From the NCBI RefSeq assembly GCF_003171715.1, contig NZ_QGHL01000004.1, positions 496,001 through 560,000 on the forward strand: 64,000 bases of DNA. The letters are read 5' to 3'. Positions 26,440-35,746 of the stretch are shown here, piece by piece (the first letter of the stretch is position 1; each line of letters opens with the position of its first letter). A program made the position numbers and the translations under genes. The DNA comes from Novosphingobium meiothermophilum (lineage in GTDB: Bacteria; Pseudomonadota; Alphaproteobacteria; Sphingomonadales; Sphingomonadaceae). The notes under the pieces are model-generated. The model was not told where the DNA came from. It saw nothing but the letters and a program-made list of their open reading frames with translations, and searched no databases.

Positions 26440-26979
26440 TCTGCTCTCCCGGTGATGCGGCCGATCATTCGCGGCCCGCATTTGCAACAAATTATGTAGC
26501 GCTCACATTTGTCCGCCTACCCGTGTGCGATCCAGCGCCACAAAGAATGTGCGGCCAAAAGGATTGGGGAGCAGCGCCGCGCGCTTCGGCGCAATCTTTC
26601 CCGCAACCGAAAGGCCTTTCCCAGATTGGACAACGCAACGACCCACATTCCGCGAGGCGACACAAAATGTTGTTCAAAATGGATTTTATGGGAGATGCGA
26701 TGCGTGACCGGACAGATCTGCACCGATCGAAAGCCAATGCAAGGCGTTCGTCCATGCCACTCTTGATCATCGCGCCTCTCCCGAATGCGCTGGCCTGGCT
26801 TATGGCCATCGGTTAGATAGCGCTATCATTATGGAACCTGAATACACCCTGTCAAGGTGCTCACCAGCGCAGCCAGACGTGTGGCTCAGCGCATGCAGAA
26901 CGCCCCGACATGCGGGGTGCATGCCGGGGCGTTCGGATAACCGGCCCGATGCAGGCCGGAAAGGATCAGATTGCCGGAA
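26440..26979. other. Long gap between xylanase and tig; operator-like palindrome and hairpin
   Basis: 540 bp without a convincing gene. It is noticeably AT-richer than its surroundings. It holds a perfect 12-bp palindrome GATAGCGCTATC at 26816-26827 (LacI-family operator-like) and an AGCGCT core in TGTAGCGCTCACA at 26495-26507, 56 bp upstream of the xylanase start. It also has a 10-bp hairpin GAACGCCCCG/CGGGGCGTTC at 26898-26933, downstream of tig and lacking a T-run. Short frames here (for example ending at 26816) have no recognisable features. Confidence 0.5.
26816..26827. promoter_or_regulatory. Operator-like palindrome (LacI-type core AGCGCT)
   Basis: GATAGCGCTATC, fully symmetric, within TTAGATAGCGCTATCATT. 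LacI-family repressors of sugar genes often bind sites with a central CG or GCGC and this symmetry. It lies 377 bp upstream of the xylanase start. Confidence 0.35.
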
Positions 26980-28548
26980 TCAGCCTTCGGCTTTCTTGCG
27001 CGGCGCAGCCTTCTTCTTGGGGGCAGGCGCTTCCTCGGTGGCAGGGGCATCTTCTGCCGCTTCTGCCGCCTTCTTCTTGGGAGCGGCCTTCTTTTTCGGC
27101 GCTTCGGCTTCGCCTTCACCCGCTGGGGCAGCTTCGGCGGCCGGTTCCTCGTCCTTGGCGGCCGCGGCCTTCTTCTTGGCCGGAGCCTTCTTGGCGGGCT
27201 TGGCTTCGGCAACCGCGCCTTCTTCCGCCTCAATGGCGGCCTGAAGCTCCTCGCGGGTCACTTCGCGTTCGGTCACTTCGGCCTTGTCGAACAGGAAGTC
27301 GACGACCTTGTCCTCATAGAGCGGCGCACGCAGCTGCGCGGCGGCGAGCGGCTCGGAACGGACATATTCGACAAAACGCTGGCGGTCCTGCTCGCGATAC
27401 TGCTGCGCGGCCTGACGGATCAGCATTTCCATTTCCTGCTGCGTGACCTGCACGCCGTTGGCCTGGCCGATTTCGGACAGGAGCAGGCCAAGACGCACGC
27501 GGCGTTCGGCGATCTTGCGGTAATCGTCCTTCTCGGCCTCGATTTCCTTCAGGGCCTCTTCGGGGTTTTCCTCGCGGGCCGCTTCCTGCTGAAGCTGGGT
27601 CCAGATCTGTTCGAACTCGGCCTCGACCATCGAGGGCGGCACCGCGAAATCATGCCCGGCAGCCAGCTGATCGAGCAGGGCGCGCTTCATCTGCGTGCGG
27701 GTCAGACCGGCAGTTTCCTGTTCAAGCTGGCCGCGCAGGAGCGTCTTGAGCTGCTCAAGACTTTCAAGGCCGAGCATCTTGGCAAACTCGTCGTTGGCCT
27801 CGAACTCGCCCGGCACCTTTACCGCCTTGACCGTAACGTCGAAGGTGGCTTCCTTGCCCTTGAGGTTCTCGGCCGGATAGTCTGCCGGGAACGTGACGGT
27901 GATGGTCTTTTCCTCACCGGCCTTCACGCCGACGAGCTGCTCTTCAAAACCGGGGATGAAGCGCCCGGCGCCCAGTTCGAGCGGCGCATCTTCCGCGCTG
28001 CCGCCTTCGAAGGCCACGCCATCCAGCTTGCCCACGAAATCGATGATGATCTGGTCGCCTTCCTTGGCCTTCGCGCCCTTCTTCGCTTCGGTGAACGACT
28101 TCTGGCCCTGCCCGATCCGGGCAATGGCTTCATCGACTTCGGCATCGGTGACAGGCACCACCAGCTTTTCCAGCTTCAGGCCATCGAGCGCGGGAGCCTT
28201 GATTTCCGGCAGGACTTCCAGTTCGACGGTCAGTTCGGCGTCCTTGCCTTCGTCATAGCCTTCGCCCAGCGCAACGGCAGGCTGCATGGCGGGGCGCAGC
28301 TTGTGGTCAGCCACAAGCTTGTCCATCGCGGCGCGGATCGACGTTTGCAGCGCTTCCTGATGGAGCGCGGGGCCGTGCATCTTGCGCACGAGGTTGGCGG
28401 GAACCTTGCCGGGACGGAAGCCGGGCATGCGCACCTGCGGCGCAATCTTCCTGACTTCACCTTCGACCCTTGCCGCAATGTCGGCTGCGGGGATGGTGAC
28501 GGTGTAGGCGCGCTTCAGGCCTTCGTTGGTGGTTTCGACGATCTGCAT
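26980..28548 (-). CDS. tig: Trigger factor with a long Ala/Lys/Glu tail
   Basis: 522 residues; most trigger factors have about 430-450. The start is ATG at 28548 (MQIVETTNEGLKRAYTV). The ribosome-binding signature appears as GFRPGKVPANLVRK near residue 44. The PPIase (FKBP-like) domain follows (GDQIIIDFVGKLDG, FIPGFEEQLVGVKAGEEK, VTFPADYP), then the helical chaperone arms to about residue 435. The last 80 residues are low complexity, with repeated KKKAA and EAPAP units like those of histone H1-like proteins. It is a ribosome-bound folding helper; the basic tail could add RNA or ribosome contacts. Confidence 0.95.
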   Translation of the reverse strand: MQIVETTNEGLKRAYTVTIPAADIAARVEGEVRKIAPQVRMPGFRPGKVPANLVRKMHGPALHQEALQTSIRAAMDKLVADHKLRPAMQPAVALGEGYDEGKDAELTVELEVLPEIKAPALDGLKLEKLVVPVTDAEVDEAIARIGQGQKSFTEAKKGAKAKEGDQIIIDFVGKLDGVAFEGGSAEDAPLELGAGRFIPGFEEQLVGVKAGEEKTITVTFPADYPAENLKGKEATFDVTVKAVKVPGEFEANDEFAKMLGLESLEQLKTLLRGQLEQETAGLTRTQMKRALLDQLAAGHDFAVPPSMVEAEFEQIWTQLQQEAAREENPEEALKEIEAEKDDYRKIAERRVRLGLLLSEIGQANGVQVTQQEMEMLIRQAAQQYREQDRQRFVEYVRSEPLAAAQLRAPLYEDKVVDFLFDKAEVTEREVTREELQAAIEAEEGAVAEAKPAKKAPAKKKAAAAKDEEPAAEAAPAGEGEAEAPKKKAAPKKKAAEAAEDAPATEEAPAPKKKAAPRKKAEG

Positions 28549-28639
28549 CCTGATCCAACTTTCTCGTATGTCGCGCGCCTGTCGACGCGGGAAAAACCGT
28601 TCGGACAAAAAATGTTCGGATGGCGGCGCGCGGACTGGT

Positions 28640-28720
28640 GCGGGCGAAGGGACTCGAACCCCCACATCTTGCGATACTGGAACCTAAATCCAGCGCGTCT
28701 ACCAGTTCCGCCACGCCCGC
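28640..28720 (-). tRNA. tRNA-Leu (anticodon TAG)
   Basis: Minus-strand cloverleaf of 81 nt: acceptor GCGGGCG/CGCCCGC, D-arm with TGGTAGACGCGC, anticodon stem CTGGA/TCCAG enclosing TTTAGGT (anticodon TAG). It has an extended variable arm and a T-arm GGGGGTTCGAGTCCC. The long variable arm fits a class II tRNA. CCA is not encoded. Confidence 0.93.
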
Positions 28721-28802
28721 ATCCGGCGAAAAGCGAGGCGCGCTCCTATCGCAGTGGCTGGAAAAGGGCAAGCGCCTTGGATTCCGGCCCGGACCGGACG
28801 CG

Positions 28803-29735
28803 TCAGGCCATGCCGGAGCCTTGCTCCTTTACCACGGTCATCACGTTATCACCCCCGCTCTGAAGGGCCTGCCAGCGCGCCCGGATAGCGTCGCTGCCTT
28901 CGCGGCTGCCATCATGGCTCCAGCCGGGAGGGCGCAGCAGGTATGACAGCTTGTGCCTGAATGGCGCATGCCAGAGATCGGCCAGCAGACTGCGCCATTC
29001 ATGAAAGGCCGCATGCAGGAGGTTGAAGCTGCCAAGCTGCCGGACAATGCCATAGCGGATCGGGATGCCATCATCCTCGCGCTGGAAAGTGCCGAACAGG
29101 CGGTCCCAGACGATCAGCGCGCCGGCATAGTTGCGATCGAGATAGAGCGGGTTGGTGGCATGATGGACCCGGTGATGCGACGGCGTGTTGAACACCGCCT
29201 CGAACCAACGGGGCATCCGTCCGACCGCTTCGGTATGGATCCAGAACTGATAGACCAGATTCGCGCCGCCCACGGTGAGGATCATCGCAGGATGGAACCC
29301 AAGGAACGCGGGCCATATCCGGAAGGCAAAAGACAGCGCGATGAAACCCGTCCAAGTCTGCCGCAGGGCGGTGGACAGGTTGTAGTGCTGGCTCGAATGG
29401 TGGTTGACGTGGCTCGCCCAGAACCAGCGGACACGGTGGCCTGTGCGGTGCGCAGAGTAGTAGTTGAAATCGTCAAGCACGAAGCACGCAATCCACGCCC
29501 ACCAGGCAAACGGCACAGTGGCGATGCGGTGATCGTAAAGCCACATGGCCGCCGCCATGACCGTCCCTGCGCCAAGCGCACCGGCAAGCGTGCTGCCCAG
29601 CCCCAGCGCGAGGCTGGTCAGGGTATCGCGCGGCTCATACTTTTCAGGCGCACGCCGCGCCGCCCAGATCATCTCGGCAAGGACGAGGATCACGAAGAAC
29701 GGCACCGCATAGGTGACGACATCGACCGGCTTCAT
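28803..29735 (-). CDS. Sterol desaturase / fatty acid hydroxylase family protein
   Basis: 310 residues with about five membrane segments and the full di-iron histidine set: HRTGH (HxxxH), HVNHH (HxxHH) and HHRVHH (HxxHH). Members hydroxylate or desaturate lipids in the inner membrane; in sphingomonads carotenoid, sphingolipid or hopanoid-related substrates are possible. It overlaps the upstream gene by 4 bp (ATGA), so the pair is coupled. The specific substrate cannot be told. Confidence 0.88.
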   Translation of the reverse strand: MKPVDVVTYAVPFFVILVLAEMIWAARRAPEKYEPRDTLTSLALGLGSTLAGALGAGTVMAAAMWLYDHRIATVPFAWWAWIACFVLDDFNYYSAHRTGHRVRWFWASHVNHHSSQHYNLSTALRQTWTGFIALSFAFRIWPAFLGFHPAMILTVGGANLVYQFWIHTEAVGRMPRWFEAVFNTPSHHRVHHATNPLYLDRNYAGALIVWDRLFGTFQREDDGIPIRYGIVRQLGSFNLLHAAFHEWRSLLADLWHAPFRHKLSYLLRPPGWSHDGSREGSDAIRARWQALQSGGDNVMTVVKEQGSGMA

Positions 29736-30190
29736 GCCATGCCTGCTCCCAGACGGCGCAGACTGGCGGCCCAGACAGGCGCCTGTTCGCCCAGATCAAG
29801 CGTGATCGTGCCAAAGTGCCGGTCATCCGTCGACAGCGTGAGAAACCGTCCATCGAGCCGGACACCCGCGTGGCTGGTGAGCTGCCGCGCAGCAAAATTG
29901 CTGCCGTGCCGGCGGATCAGCAGGACGCGCCCCTCCCCGTCGCGGACAAGGGCGCCGATGCCTGCCCGGTCGATCACCAGCGCCTGCGCATCGAAGCCGC
30001 AGATCGCCGCATCGGCAAGCGCGCGCGCCTGCTCCTCGCCAAGGATGCGCGGATCACCCCCAAGACGAAGTTTACGGGCAATCCAGAACAGCGCCAGTAT
30101 CGCCACGAGCGACCCAAGCGCCTGCAAGGCCATGCCAAGGGCCGGGATCTGGTGCAGAGGCACTTCCTGAAGGGTTGCAAGTGGCTTCAT
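29732..30190 (-). CDS. Uncharacterised membrane-anchored protein
   Basis: 152 residues. One N-terminal transmembrane helix (IPALGMALQALGSLVAILALFWIARKLRLG), then a soluble domain with an alternating strand pattern (VLLIRRHGSNFAARQL, RFLTLSTDDRHFGTITLDLG). Not recognised. The 4-bp overlap with the downstream fatty acid hydroxylase gene and the shared orientation suggest joint function in the membrane. Confidence 0.7.
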   Translation of the reverse strand: MKPLATLQEVPLHQIPALGMALQALGSLVAILALFWIARKLRLGGDPRILGEEQARALADAAICGFDAQALVIDRAGIGALVRDGEGRVLLIRRHGSNFAARQLTSHAGVRLDGRFLTLSTDDRHFGTITLDLGEQAPVWAASLRRLGAGMA

Positions 30191-30262
30191 GATCGAGGCG
30201 AATGATCCTGCTGCAATCCTAAGCGGCGCTGGATGGCATGAAGCGATGCTTCAGTGCGGATG

Positions 30263-30697
30263 CTACTGGGCCTGAGCGGCCAGCATGTCGACCGTGGCCC
30301 GGACCGGCGCGATGTCGTAGCCTGCACCGGCCGCCTTGGCGGCAATCTCGTCAGGGTTCATTCCCGACCGTGCCTGCGCAAGCGCCCACAGCAGCGTGGA
30401 ACGGGTTCCCGATCGGCAATAGGCAAGAACCGGCGCATCGCCCGCATCGGCCAGCGCTTTCTGCATCGCTTCCACCTGCGGCATAGAAAACCCTGCGTGC
30501 GAGACGGGGATCGCCACATAGGCAATGCCTGCATCGCGCGCTGCCGCCTCGATCTCGGATCCGGGTGTCTGATCGTCCGATTCGCCTTCGGGCCGGTTGT
30601 TGATGATGAGTCCGATGCCCAGCGCCTTGGCATAAGCCACTTCGGCCAGCGTGATCTGCGGGCTGGCATAGGTCTTGTCGTCAATCTTGCGGAACAT
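30263..30697 (-). CDS. DUF442/TIGR01244 family phosphatase-like protein
   Basis: 144 residues from ATG 30697 (MFRKIDDKTYASPQI), the family's usual start; an ATG at 30730 is possible. The C-terminal half has the Cx5R active-site loop of dual-specificity phosphatase folds in AYCRSGTRSTLL, and the N-terminal part has GIGLIINNRPEGE. Members, such as the Blh/BigR-associated proteins, are linked to sulfide metabolism or act as phosphatases. There is no sulfur gene nearby, so the role is open. Confidence 0.85.
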   Translation of the reverse strand: MFRKIDDKTYASPQITLAEVAYAKALGIGLIINNRPEGESDDQTPGSEIEAAARDAGIAYVAIPVSHAGFSMPQVEAMQKALADAGDAPVLAYCRSGTRSTLLWALAQARSGMNPDEIAAKAAGAGYDIAPVRATVDMLAAQAQ

Positions 30698-31044
30698 GGG
30701 CGGGCATCCGTCTGAAGTCTCGATCTTCATCCCGCTTGTGCCCAAAGCCTGCCTGATGGGCAAGAGCAGGCGCCCCCGACGAGGCAGCCGGGTTCCGTCA
30801 AGAAACGACGACGAAGAGCCGCGAATTGTTCAAATCGGCACGAAAGCCACAGTTTTCGCGATCAAATGCGCAACCTTTGTCGATTCCGTTAGCGGTCCGG
30901 CGATTTTGCTTTATAGTCTAAAGGGCAAAGGAAGGTTTTCGGCTGTCACAGGCCGCAAGCCGATTCCCTCGTCGCGCCGCCGGCTCCCGCGTCCGGCTTG
31001 CGGTGCCGTGAAGGTTGGGGCGGATTGAAGGTCTATTGATTTCT

Positions 31045-31830
31045 ATGGGTTTTGACAGAGGGCGGCGCGGTCGCGGCAGAGACAAGCGCGACGGATTTGG
31101 CGACGAGGGTGGTTTCGATCCCTACGGCGGTGGCGGCTTTGGCGGTGGCTTTGGCGACCGTGGCGGTTTCGGCGGCGGTGATCGTGGCGGATACGGCAAT
31201 CGCGGTGGCGGTTTCGGCGGCGGTGATCGCGGCGGCTTTGGCGGTGGCGACCGTGGCGGTTTCGGTGGCGGCGGTGGCGGCTTCGGCGGCCCACGCGGTG
31301 GCGGTGGCGGCTTCGGCGGCCCGCGCGGCGGCGGCATGCCTGCCCAGGTCGTCGGCACGGGCAAGGGCGTCGTCAAGTTCTTCAACAGCCAGAAGGGTTT
31401 CGGCTTCATCCAGCGTGAAGACGGCGGCGAAGATGTGTTCGTGCACATCAGCGCGGTCGAGCGCGCGGGCCTCGAAGGTCTGGCCGAAGGGCAGCAGCTT
31501 GAGTTCAACCTCGTTGACCGCGGCGGCAAGGTTTCCGCAGCCGATCTACAGGTTGTGGGCGACGTGATCCCGGTGGCGGCAAAGCCCGCTGCCCCGCAGC
31601 GCCAGCTTACCGGCGAAAAGGCCACCGGCACGGTAAAGTTCTTCAACGCGATGAAAGGCTTTGGCTTCATCACGCGTGATGATGGCCAGCCCGATGCCTT
31701 CGTGCACATCAGCGCGGTCGAGCGGTCGGGCCTGCGCGAACTGAACGAAGGCGACAAGCTGGAGTTTGACCTCGAAGTGGATCGACGAGGCAAGCATTCG
31801 GCGGTCAACCTGGTGCCGATTCAGGGTTGA
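31045..31830 (+). CDS. Glycine-rich protein with two cold-shock domains
   Basis: 261 residues. Residues 1-105 are a disordered head of Gly, Arg, Phe and Asp (repeated GGGFGG and DRGGFGGG units with an [11 protein letters not shown] start). Two cold-shock domains follow (about 113-180 and 192-260), each with RNP1 KGFGFI and RNP2 FVHIS. It should bind single-stranded RNA as a chaperone; the head resembles RGG/FG-type sequences that promote condensation. The start is ATG 31045; a TTG at 31015 would add ten residues. The 281-bp upstream gap is AT-richer and includes a TATAGT at 30912 that could be a -10. Confidence 0.88.
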   Translation: MGFDRGRRGRGRDKRDGFGDEGGFDPYGGGGFGGGFGDRGGFGGGDRGGYGNRGGGFGGGDRGGFGGGDRGGFGGGGGGFGGPRGGGGGFGGPRGGGMPAQVVGTGKGVVKFFNSQKGFGFIQREDGGEDVFVHISAVERAGLEGLAEGQQLEFNLVDRGGKVSAADLQVVGDVIPVAAKPAAPQRQLTGEKATGTVKFFNAMKGFGFITRDDGQPDAFVHISAVERSGLRELNEGDKLEFDLEVDRRGKHSAVNLVPIQG

Positions 31831-31889
31831 TCCCGATTGCATCGCTTCCGGTAAGCTGACCGGCGGCCTGCAAGCACATACGCGCACAG

Positions 31890-31934
31890 ATGGCGGTCCC
31901 GGAGTCCCTTGAAAGGGACTTGAGGGGCCGCCAT
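31890..31934 (+). promoter_or_regulatory. Long two-part hairpin upstream of argD
   Basis: Outer stem ATGGCGGTCCC/GGGGCCGCCAT (31890-31900 and 31924-31934, one G-U pair) and inner stem AGTCCCT/AGGGACT with a TGAA loop (31903-31920). A CTTTTTCC tract follows at 31949-31957, but 15 nt away. It may be a terminator for the cold-shock gene or a leader element of argD. Confidence 0.45.
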
Positions 31935-32021
31935 TCGTCGTTTGCGATTCCCCTTTTTCCATCCGGACAAGGCATTGTATGGCCGCCATCCGGACGCTTC
32001 TTGAGAAACCAGGAGAGCCTT

Positions 32022-33215
32022 ATGTCGATCACCCCGCTGATGCCCGTCTATCCCCGGTGCGGCGTGCGTCCGGTGCGAGGCGAGCATTGCCACCTGATTT
32101 CCGAGGATGGCACCCGCTACCTCGATTTCGCCAGCGGCATCGCGGTCAACCTGCTTGGCCACTCGAATGAGCATCTGATCGGCGCGATTCAACGTCAGGC
32201 GGCAACGCTGATGCACGTTTCGAACCTTTATGGCAGCCCGCAGGGTGAACATCTCGCGCAGCGTCTTGTGGACCTGACCTTTGCCGATACGGTGTTCTTC
32301 ACCAATTCGGGCGCGGAAGCCGTGGAGTGCGCGATCAAGACGGCGCGCGCCTATCATTCGTCGGTGGGCAATGACCACAAATACGAACTGATTACCTTCA
32401 AGAACGCCTTCCATGGCCGCACCATGGCCACGATCAGCGCATCCAATCAGGAAAAGATGCACAAGGGCTTCCTCCCTCTGCTGGAAGGTTTCAAATACGT
32501 CGATTTCGACGATCTGGAAGGCGCAAAGGCCGCCATGGGGCCGAACACCGCCGGTTTTCTGGTCGAACCGATCCAGGGCGAAGGCGGCATCCGCGATGCC
32601 TCCGACGCCTTCCTGCGGGGGCTTCGCGCGCTTTGCGACGAACACGATCTCGTGCTGATCTTTGATGAAGTGCAGTGCGGCGTGGCGCGCACCGGAACGC
32701 TCTATGCCTACGAACAGTATGGGGTCATTCCCGATGTCATGGCCACAGCCAAGGGCATCGGCGGCGGGTTTCCGATGGGCGCCTGCCTTGCCACCGAAAA
32801 GGCAGCGCGCGGCATGGTGGCCGGAACCCACGGCAGCACTTACGGGGGCAACCCTCTGGCCATGGCTGCGGGCGAGGCCGTGCTTGACGTGGTAGCGAAC
32901 GAAGCGTTCCTTGCCGATGTGCGCGCCAAGGGCGAACGCCTGCGCACCCGGATGGAACAGTTCATCGGCAACTATCCCGACCTGTTCAAGGGAGTGCGCG
33001 GGCGCGGGCTGATGCTGGGTCTGATGATGCATGTCGAACCGCGACCCTTCGTGGCCCATATGCGCGACAATCATCATCTGCTCACCGTCTCTGCCGGTGA
33101 CAACACCGTGCGCGTGATCCCGCCACTGGTGATCGACGACAGCCACATCGACGAGTTCATGGAGCGGCTCTCGGCCGCTGCCGCCAGCTATCAGCCGGAG
33201 GTCGCGGCATCGTGA
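32022..33215 (+). CDS. argD: Acetylornithine aminotransferase (class III PLP)
   Basis: 397 residues. The start is ATG 32022, 6 nt after AGGAGAG. PLP-site motifs are [36 protein letters not shown] and the Schiff-base Lys in [13 protein letters not shown]. It converts N-acetylglutamate semialdehyde to N-acetylornithine (and may act on succinyl-diaminopimelate). It overlaps argF by 4 bp (GTGA), giving a coupled arginine operon argD-argF, with hslO 40 bp further on. Confidence 0.95.
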   Translation: MSITPLMPVYPRCGVRPVRGEHCHLISEDGTRYLDFASGIAVNLLGHSNEHLIGAIQRQAATLMHVSNLYGSPQGEHLAQRLVDLTFADTVFFTNSGAEAVECAIKTARAYHSSVGNDHKYELITFKNAFHGRTMATISASNQEKMHKGFLPLLEGFKYVDFDDLEGAKAAMGPNTAGFLVEPIQGEGGIRDASDAFLRGLRALCDEHDLVLIFDEVQCGVARTGTLYAYEQYGVIPDVMATAKGIGGGFPMGACLATEKAARGMVAGTHGSTYGGNPLAMAAGEAVLDVVANEAFLADVRAKGERLRTRMEQFIGNYPDLFKGVRGRGLMLGLMMHVEPRPFVAHMRDNHHLLTVSAGDNTVRVIPPLVIDDSHIDEFMERLSAAAASYQPEVAAS

Positions 33216-34138
33216 CGAGACACTTTCTCAACCTTGTCGATGCGGGCGGCAATGCGGTGGCTGCCATGCTTGCAGACGCGATCGACCGCAAGCAGGCCCG
33301 CAAGGCATGGCCCAAGGGCAGGCCCGATTCCGACGCGCCGCTGGCAGGCCACGTTCTGGCCATGGTGTTCGAGAAGAACTCCACCCGCACGCGCGTCTCG
33401 TTCGATATCGCGATGCGCCAGCTCGGCGGCTCGGCACTGGTGCTCGATGCCGGAACAACACAGTTGGGGCGCGGCGAAACCATTGCCGACACGGCGCGTG
33501 TGCTCAGCCGCATGGCCGATGCAATCATGCTGCGCACCGACGATCATGCCAAGGTCGAGGAACTGGCGCGCCATGCAACCGTGCCTGTCATCAACGGCCT
33601 TACCGATCTTTCGCACCCGTGCCAGATCATGGCCGATCTGCTGACCGTGATCGAACACGGCAAGGCCCTGCCCGGCCTTGAGGTGGCATGGCTGGGCGAT
33701 GGCAACAACGTGCTCAACTCGATCATCGAGGCGGCCGGGCTGATGAAGTTCAATGTCCGCATCGGCGTGCCCGAAGGCTACGAATCGGACGCGCGCTTCA
33801 TCGAAGAGGCGCGGCGTGGCGGCACAAACGTGAATGTCGTGCGCAACCCGGCCGAAGCCGTGCGGGGTGCAGACGTGATCGTGACCGACACGTGGATCTC
33901 AATGGGGCAGGCCCATGCCGAGGCGAAACTTGCCGCCATGGCCCCCTACCAGGTCGACGAAGCGCTGATGGCTGCGGCAAAGCCCGATGCCATCTTCCTG
34001 CACTGCTTGCCCGCGCACCGCGGCGAGGAAGTGACCGATGCCGTCATCGACGGACCGCAATCGGTCGTCTGGGACGAGGCCGAGAATCGCATCCACGCCC
34101 AGAAATCGGTGCTGCGCTGGGTTTTCGGCCAGCTTTAG
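33212..34138 (+). CDS. argF: Ornithine carbamoyltransferase
   Basis: 308 residues from a GTG start that overlaps the argD stop. The carbamoyl-phosphate site is [16 protein letters not shown] appears in [14 protein letters not shown], and the ornithine loop contains [11 protein letters not shown]. It makes citrulline from ornithine and carbamoyl phosphate in the cytoplasm. The SMG-type loop is present as DTWISMGQ. Confidence 0.96.
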   Translation: MTRHFLNLVDAGGNAVAAMLADAIDRKQARKAWPKGRPDSDAPLAGHVLAMVFEKNSTRTRVSFDIAMRQLGGSALVLDAGTTQLGRGETIADTARVLSRMADAIMLRTDDHAKVEELARHATVPVINGLTDLSHPCQIMADLLTVIEHGKALPGLEVAWLGDGNNVLNSIIEAAGLMKFNVRIGVPEGYESDARFIEEARRGGTNVNVVRNPAEAVRGADVIVTDTWISMGQAHAEAKLAAMAPYQVDEALMAAAKPDAIFLHCLPAHRGEEVTDAVIDGPQSVVWDEAENRIHAQKSVLRWVFGQL

Positions 34139-34177
34139 AACCATGGCTCTCACGGGAAACCGAAGGGACACGCGCGC

Positions 34178-35080
34178 GTGACAGAACAGGCTCAGTCTTC
34201 CACCGGGTTTGACCAGGTGCTGCAATTCACCCTGCCGGACCGCAACGCGCGCGGGCGCGTGGTCAGGCTGGGGCCGGTTCTCGACACGGTCCTTTCCGCC
34301 CATGCCTATCCGGGGCCGATAAGGCAGGTGCTTTCCGAAGCGCTGACCATTACGGCCTTGCTGGGATCGCTGCTGAAGGATCAGGACAGCCAGCTCACCA
34401 TGCAGGCGCAGACCCAGGACGGCGTCATCGACCTGCTCGTCTGCGACTATCGCAACGGCGAAGTGCGCGGCCATGTGCGCCACGATCGCGCGCGGCTCGA
34501 CGAACTTGGGCCATCCCCATCGCTGTTTTCGCTTTTCGGCGAAGGCTATCTGGCGATCACCTTCGATCTGGCCGTGACCGAACAGCGTTATCAGGGGGTC
34601 GTCCCGCTTGAAGGCGCGTCGCTCGCGCAGGCATGCGAGAATTACTTCTTCCAGTCCGAACAGGTGCCCACGCTCATTCGCGTAGGCGTGAGCAACACGC
34701 CGACAGGCTGTGTCGCCGGAGGGCTGCTCTTGCAGCATCTCCCGGAAGGCGAAGAGGGGCGCGAGCGCCTTCACGTGCAGCTTGATCATCCGGAGTGGGA
34801 GCATGTTGTCGCGCTGGGCGGATCGGTCAAGCCGGAAGAACTCGTTGATCGGGACATTGATCTCGAAACCGTGGTCTGGCGGCTGTTCCATGAGGAACGC
34901 GAGATCCGGATTCACGCGGACCGCCCGCTGAAGCGCGGCTGTCGCTGCACGATCGAGCACTACCGCAATATCCTGAGCCGGTTCGGCGCCGCCGAGATTG
35001 CCGAAATGAAGAACGAGGCAGGGCTGATCGTGGTCGATTGCGCCTTCTGCTCCAAGGAATTCGCGATCGACCTCCCCTGA
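34178..35080 (+). CDS. hslO: Hsp33, redox-regulated chaperone
   Basis: 300 residues from a GTG start with AAGGGA 8 nt upstream. The redox switch is intact: CxC in RGCRCTIEHY and CxxC in VDCAFCSKEF near the C-terminus. Oxidation releases zinc and activates holdase activity under peroxide or bleach stress. It lies 39 bp after argF, so it is probably in the same transcript, an arrangement known in alphaproteobacteria. Confidence 0.95.
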   Translation: MTEQAQSSTGFDQVLQFTLPDRNARGRVVRLGPVLDTVLSAHAYPGPIRQVLSEALTITALLGSLLKDQDSQLTMQAQTQDGVIDLLVCDYRNGEVRGHVRHDRARLDELGPSPSLFSLFGEGYLAITFDLAVTEQRYQGVVPLEGASLAQACENYFFQSEQVPTLIRVGVSNTPTGCVAGGLLLQHLPEGEEGRERLHVQLDHPEWEHVVALGGSVKPEELVDRDIDLETVVWRLFHEEREIRIHADRPLKRGCRCTIEHYRNILSRFGAAEIAEMKNEAGLIVVDCAFCSKEFAIDLP

Positions 35081-35256
35081 CTGCGTCAGATCATCCGGGC
35101 CGGTTCATGTGGTGAACGGGACCGAAGCGGCATATGACAGCATTTTTCATGCGGCCATGGCACCTTTCCGCTTTAAAACGTGCAGCAGCGCACCGACATG
35201 CGCCGGCAATGATTGGCATCACAGCCCCAACCGCTTCTATGTGCGAGGTTGCGGAC

Positions 35257-35685
35257 ATGATGAAGGCAGCACTTGGCAATCCGGCGCTCATCAGGCGTTC
35301 GATCACCCTTTGTGGTTTCCTGATCGCGGGATTTGCTGCGGCAAGCGGTCTGGCCCAGGGTCCAGCCATGGCCATGCTCGACAGGATCGAGCCGGGCATG
35401 TGGGAGGTGCGCGCCCGCGATGAAGCCGAAACCTTCCGCATCTGTGTCGACAGTGGGCGCGAACTGATCCAGATCCGCCATCAGGGCGAAACCTGCCGGA
35501 GGTTCATTGTCGACGATACGCCCGGCCTCGTGACCGTTCACTACACCTGCCCGACCAATGGTTACGGCCATACCAGCCTCAGGCTAGAGAACGCGCGTCT
35601 CATCCGGCTCGATACTCAGGGTATAAGAACAGGGCTGCCCTTCAACTTCACTGCCGAGGCGCGCAGGATCGGTCCGTGCCGCTGA
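35257..35685 (+). CDS. DUF3617-like exported protein
   Basis: 142 residues from ATG 35257 ([25 protein letters not shown]), which provides a signal peptide. The mature part starts [15 protein letters not shown], the GxWE start typical of DUF3617, and has four conserved Cys (FRICVD, GETCRR, HYTCPT, IGPC) likely forming disulfides. Function unknown. Longer in-frame starts exist upstream to 35134 but add no homologous-looking sequence. Confidence 0.65.
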   Translation: MMKAALGNPALIRRSITLCGFLIAGFAAASGLAQGPAMAMLDRIEPGMWEVRARDEAETFRICVDSGRELIQIRHQGETCRRFIVDDTPGLVTVHYTCPTNGYGHTSLRLENARLIRLDTQGIRTGLPFNFTAEARRIGPCR

Positions 35686-35746
35686 AGCGGGCAGCACAAA
35701 GTTACACGCGAGACCATTGCATCGAAGGATTGGCGCGGCTAGCCAA

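Noticed and set aside
26492..26816. Short frames in the gap between the xylanase and tig genes
   Set aside because: Neither strand gives a recognisable protein or ribosome site.
26971..28863. 630-codon plus-strand frame opposite tig
   Set aside because: Antisense to a certain trigger factor gene; the sequence is a low-complexity shadow of its tail.
28620..28946. Plus-strand frame running through the tRNA-Leu gene
   Set aside because: It is the well-known artefact of translating the reverse of a tRNA.
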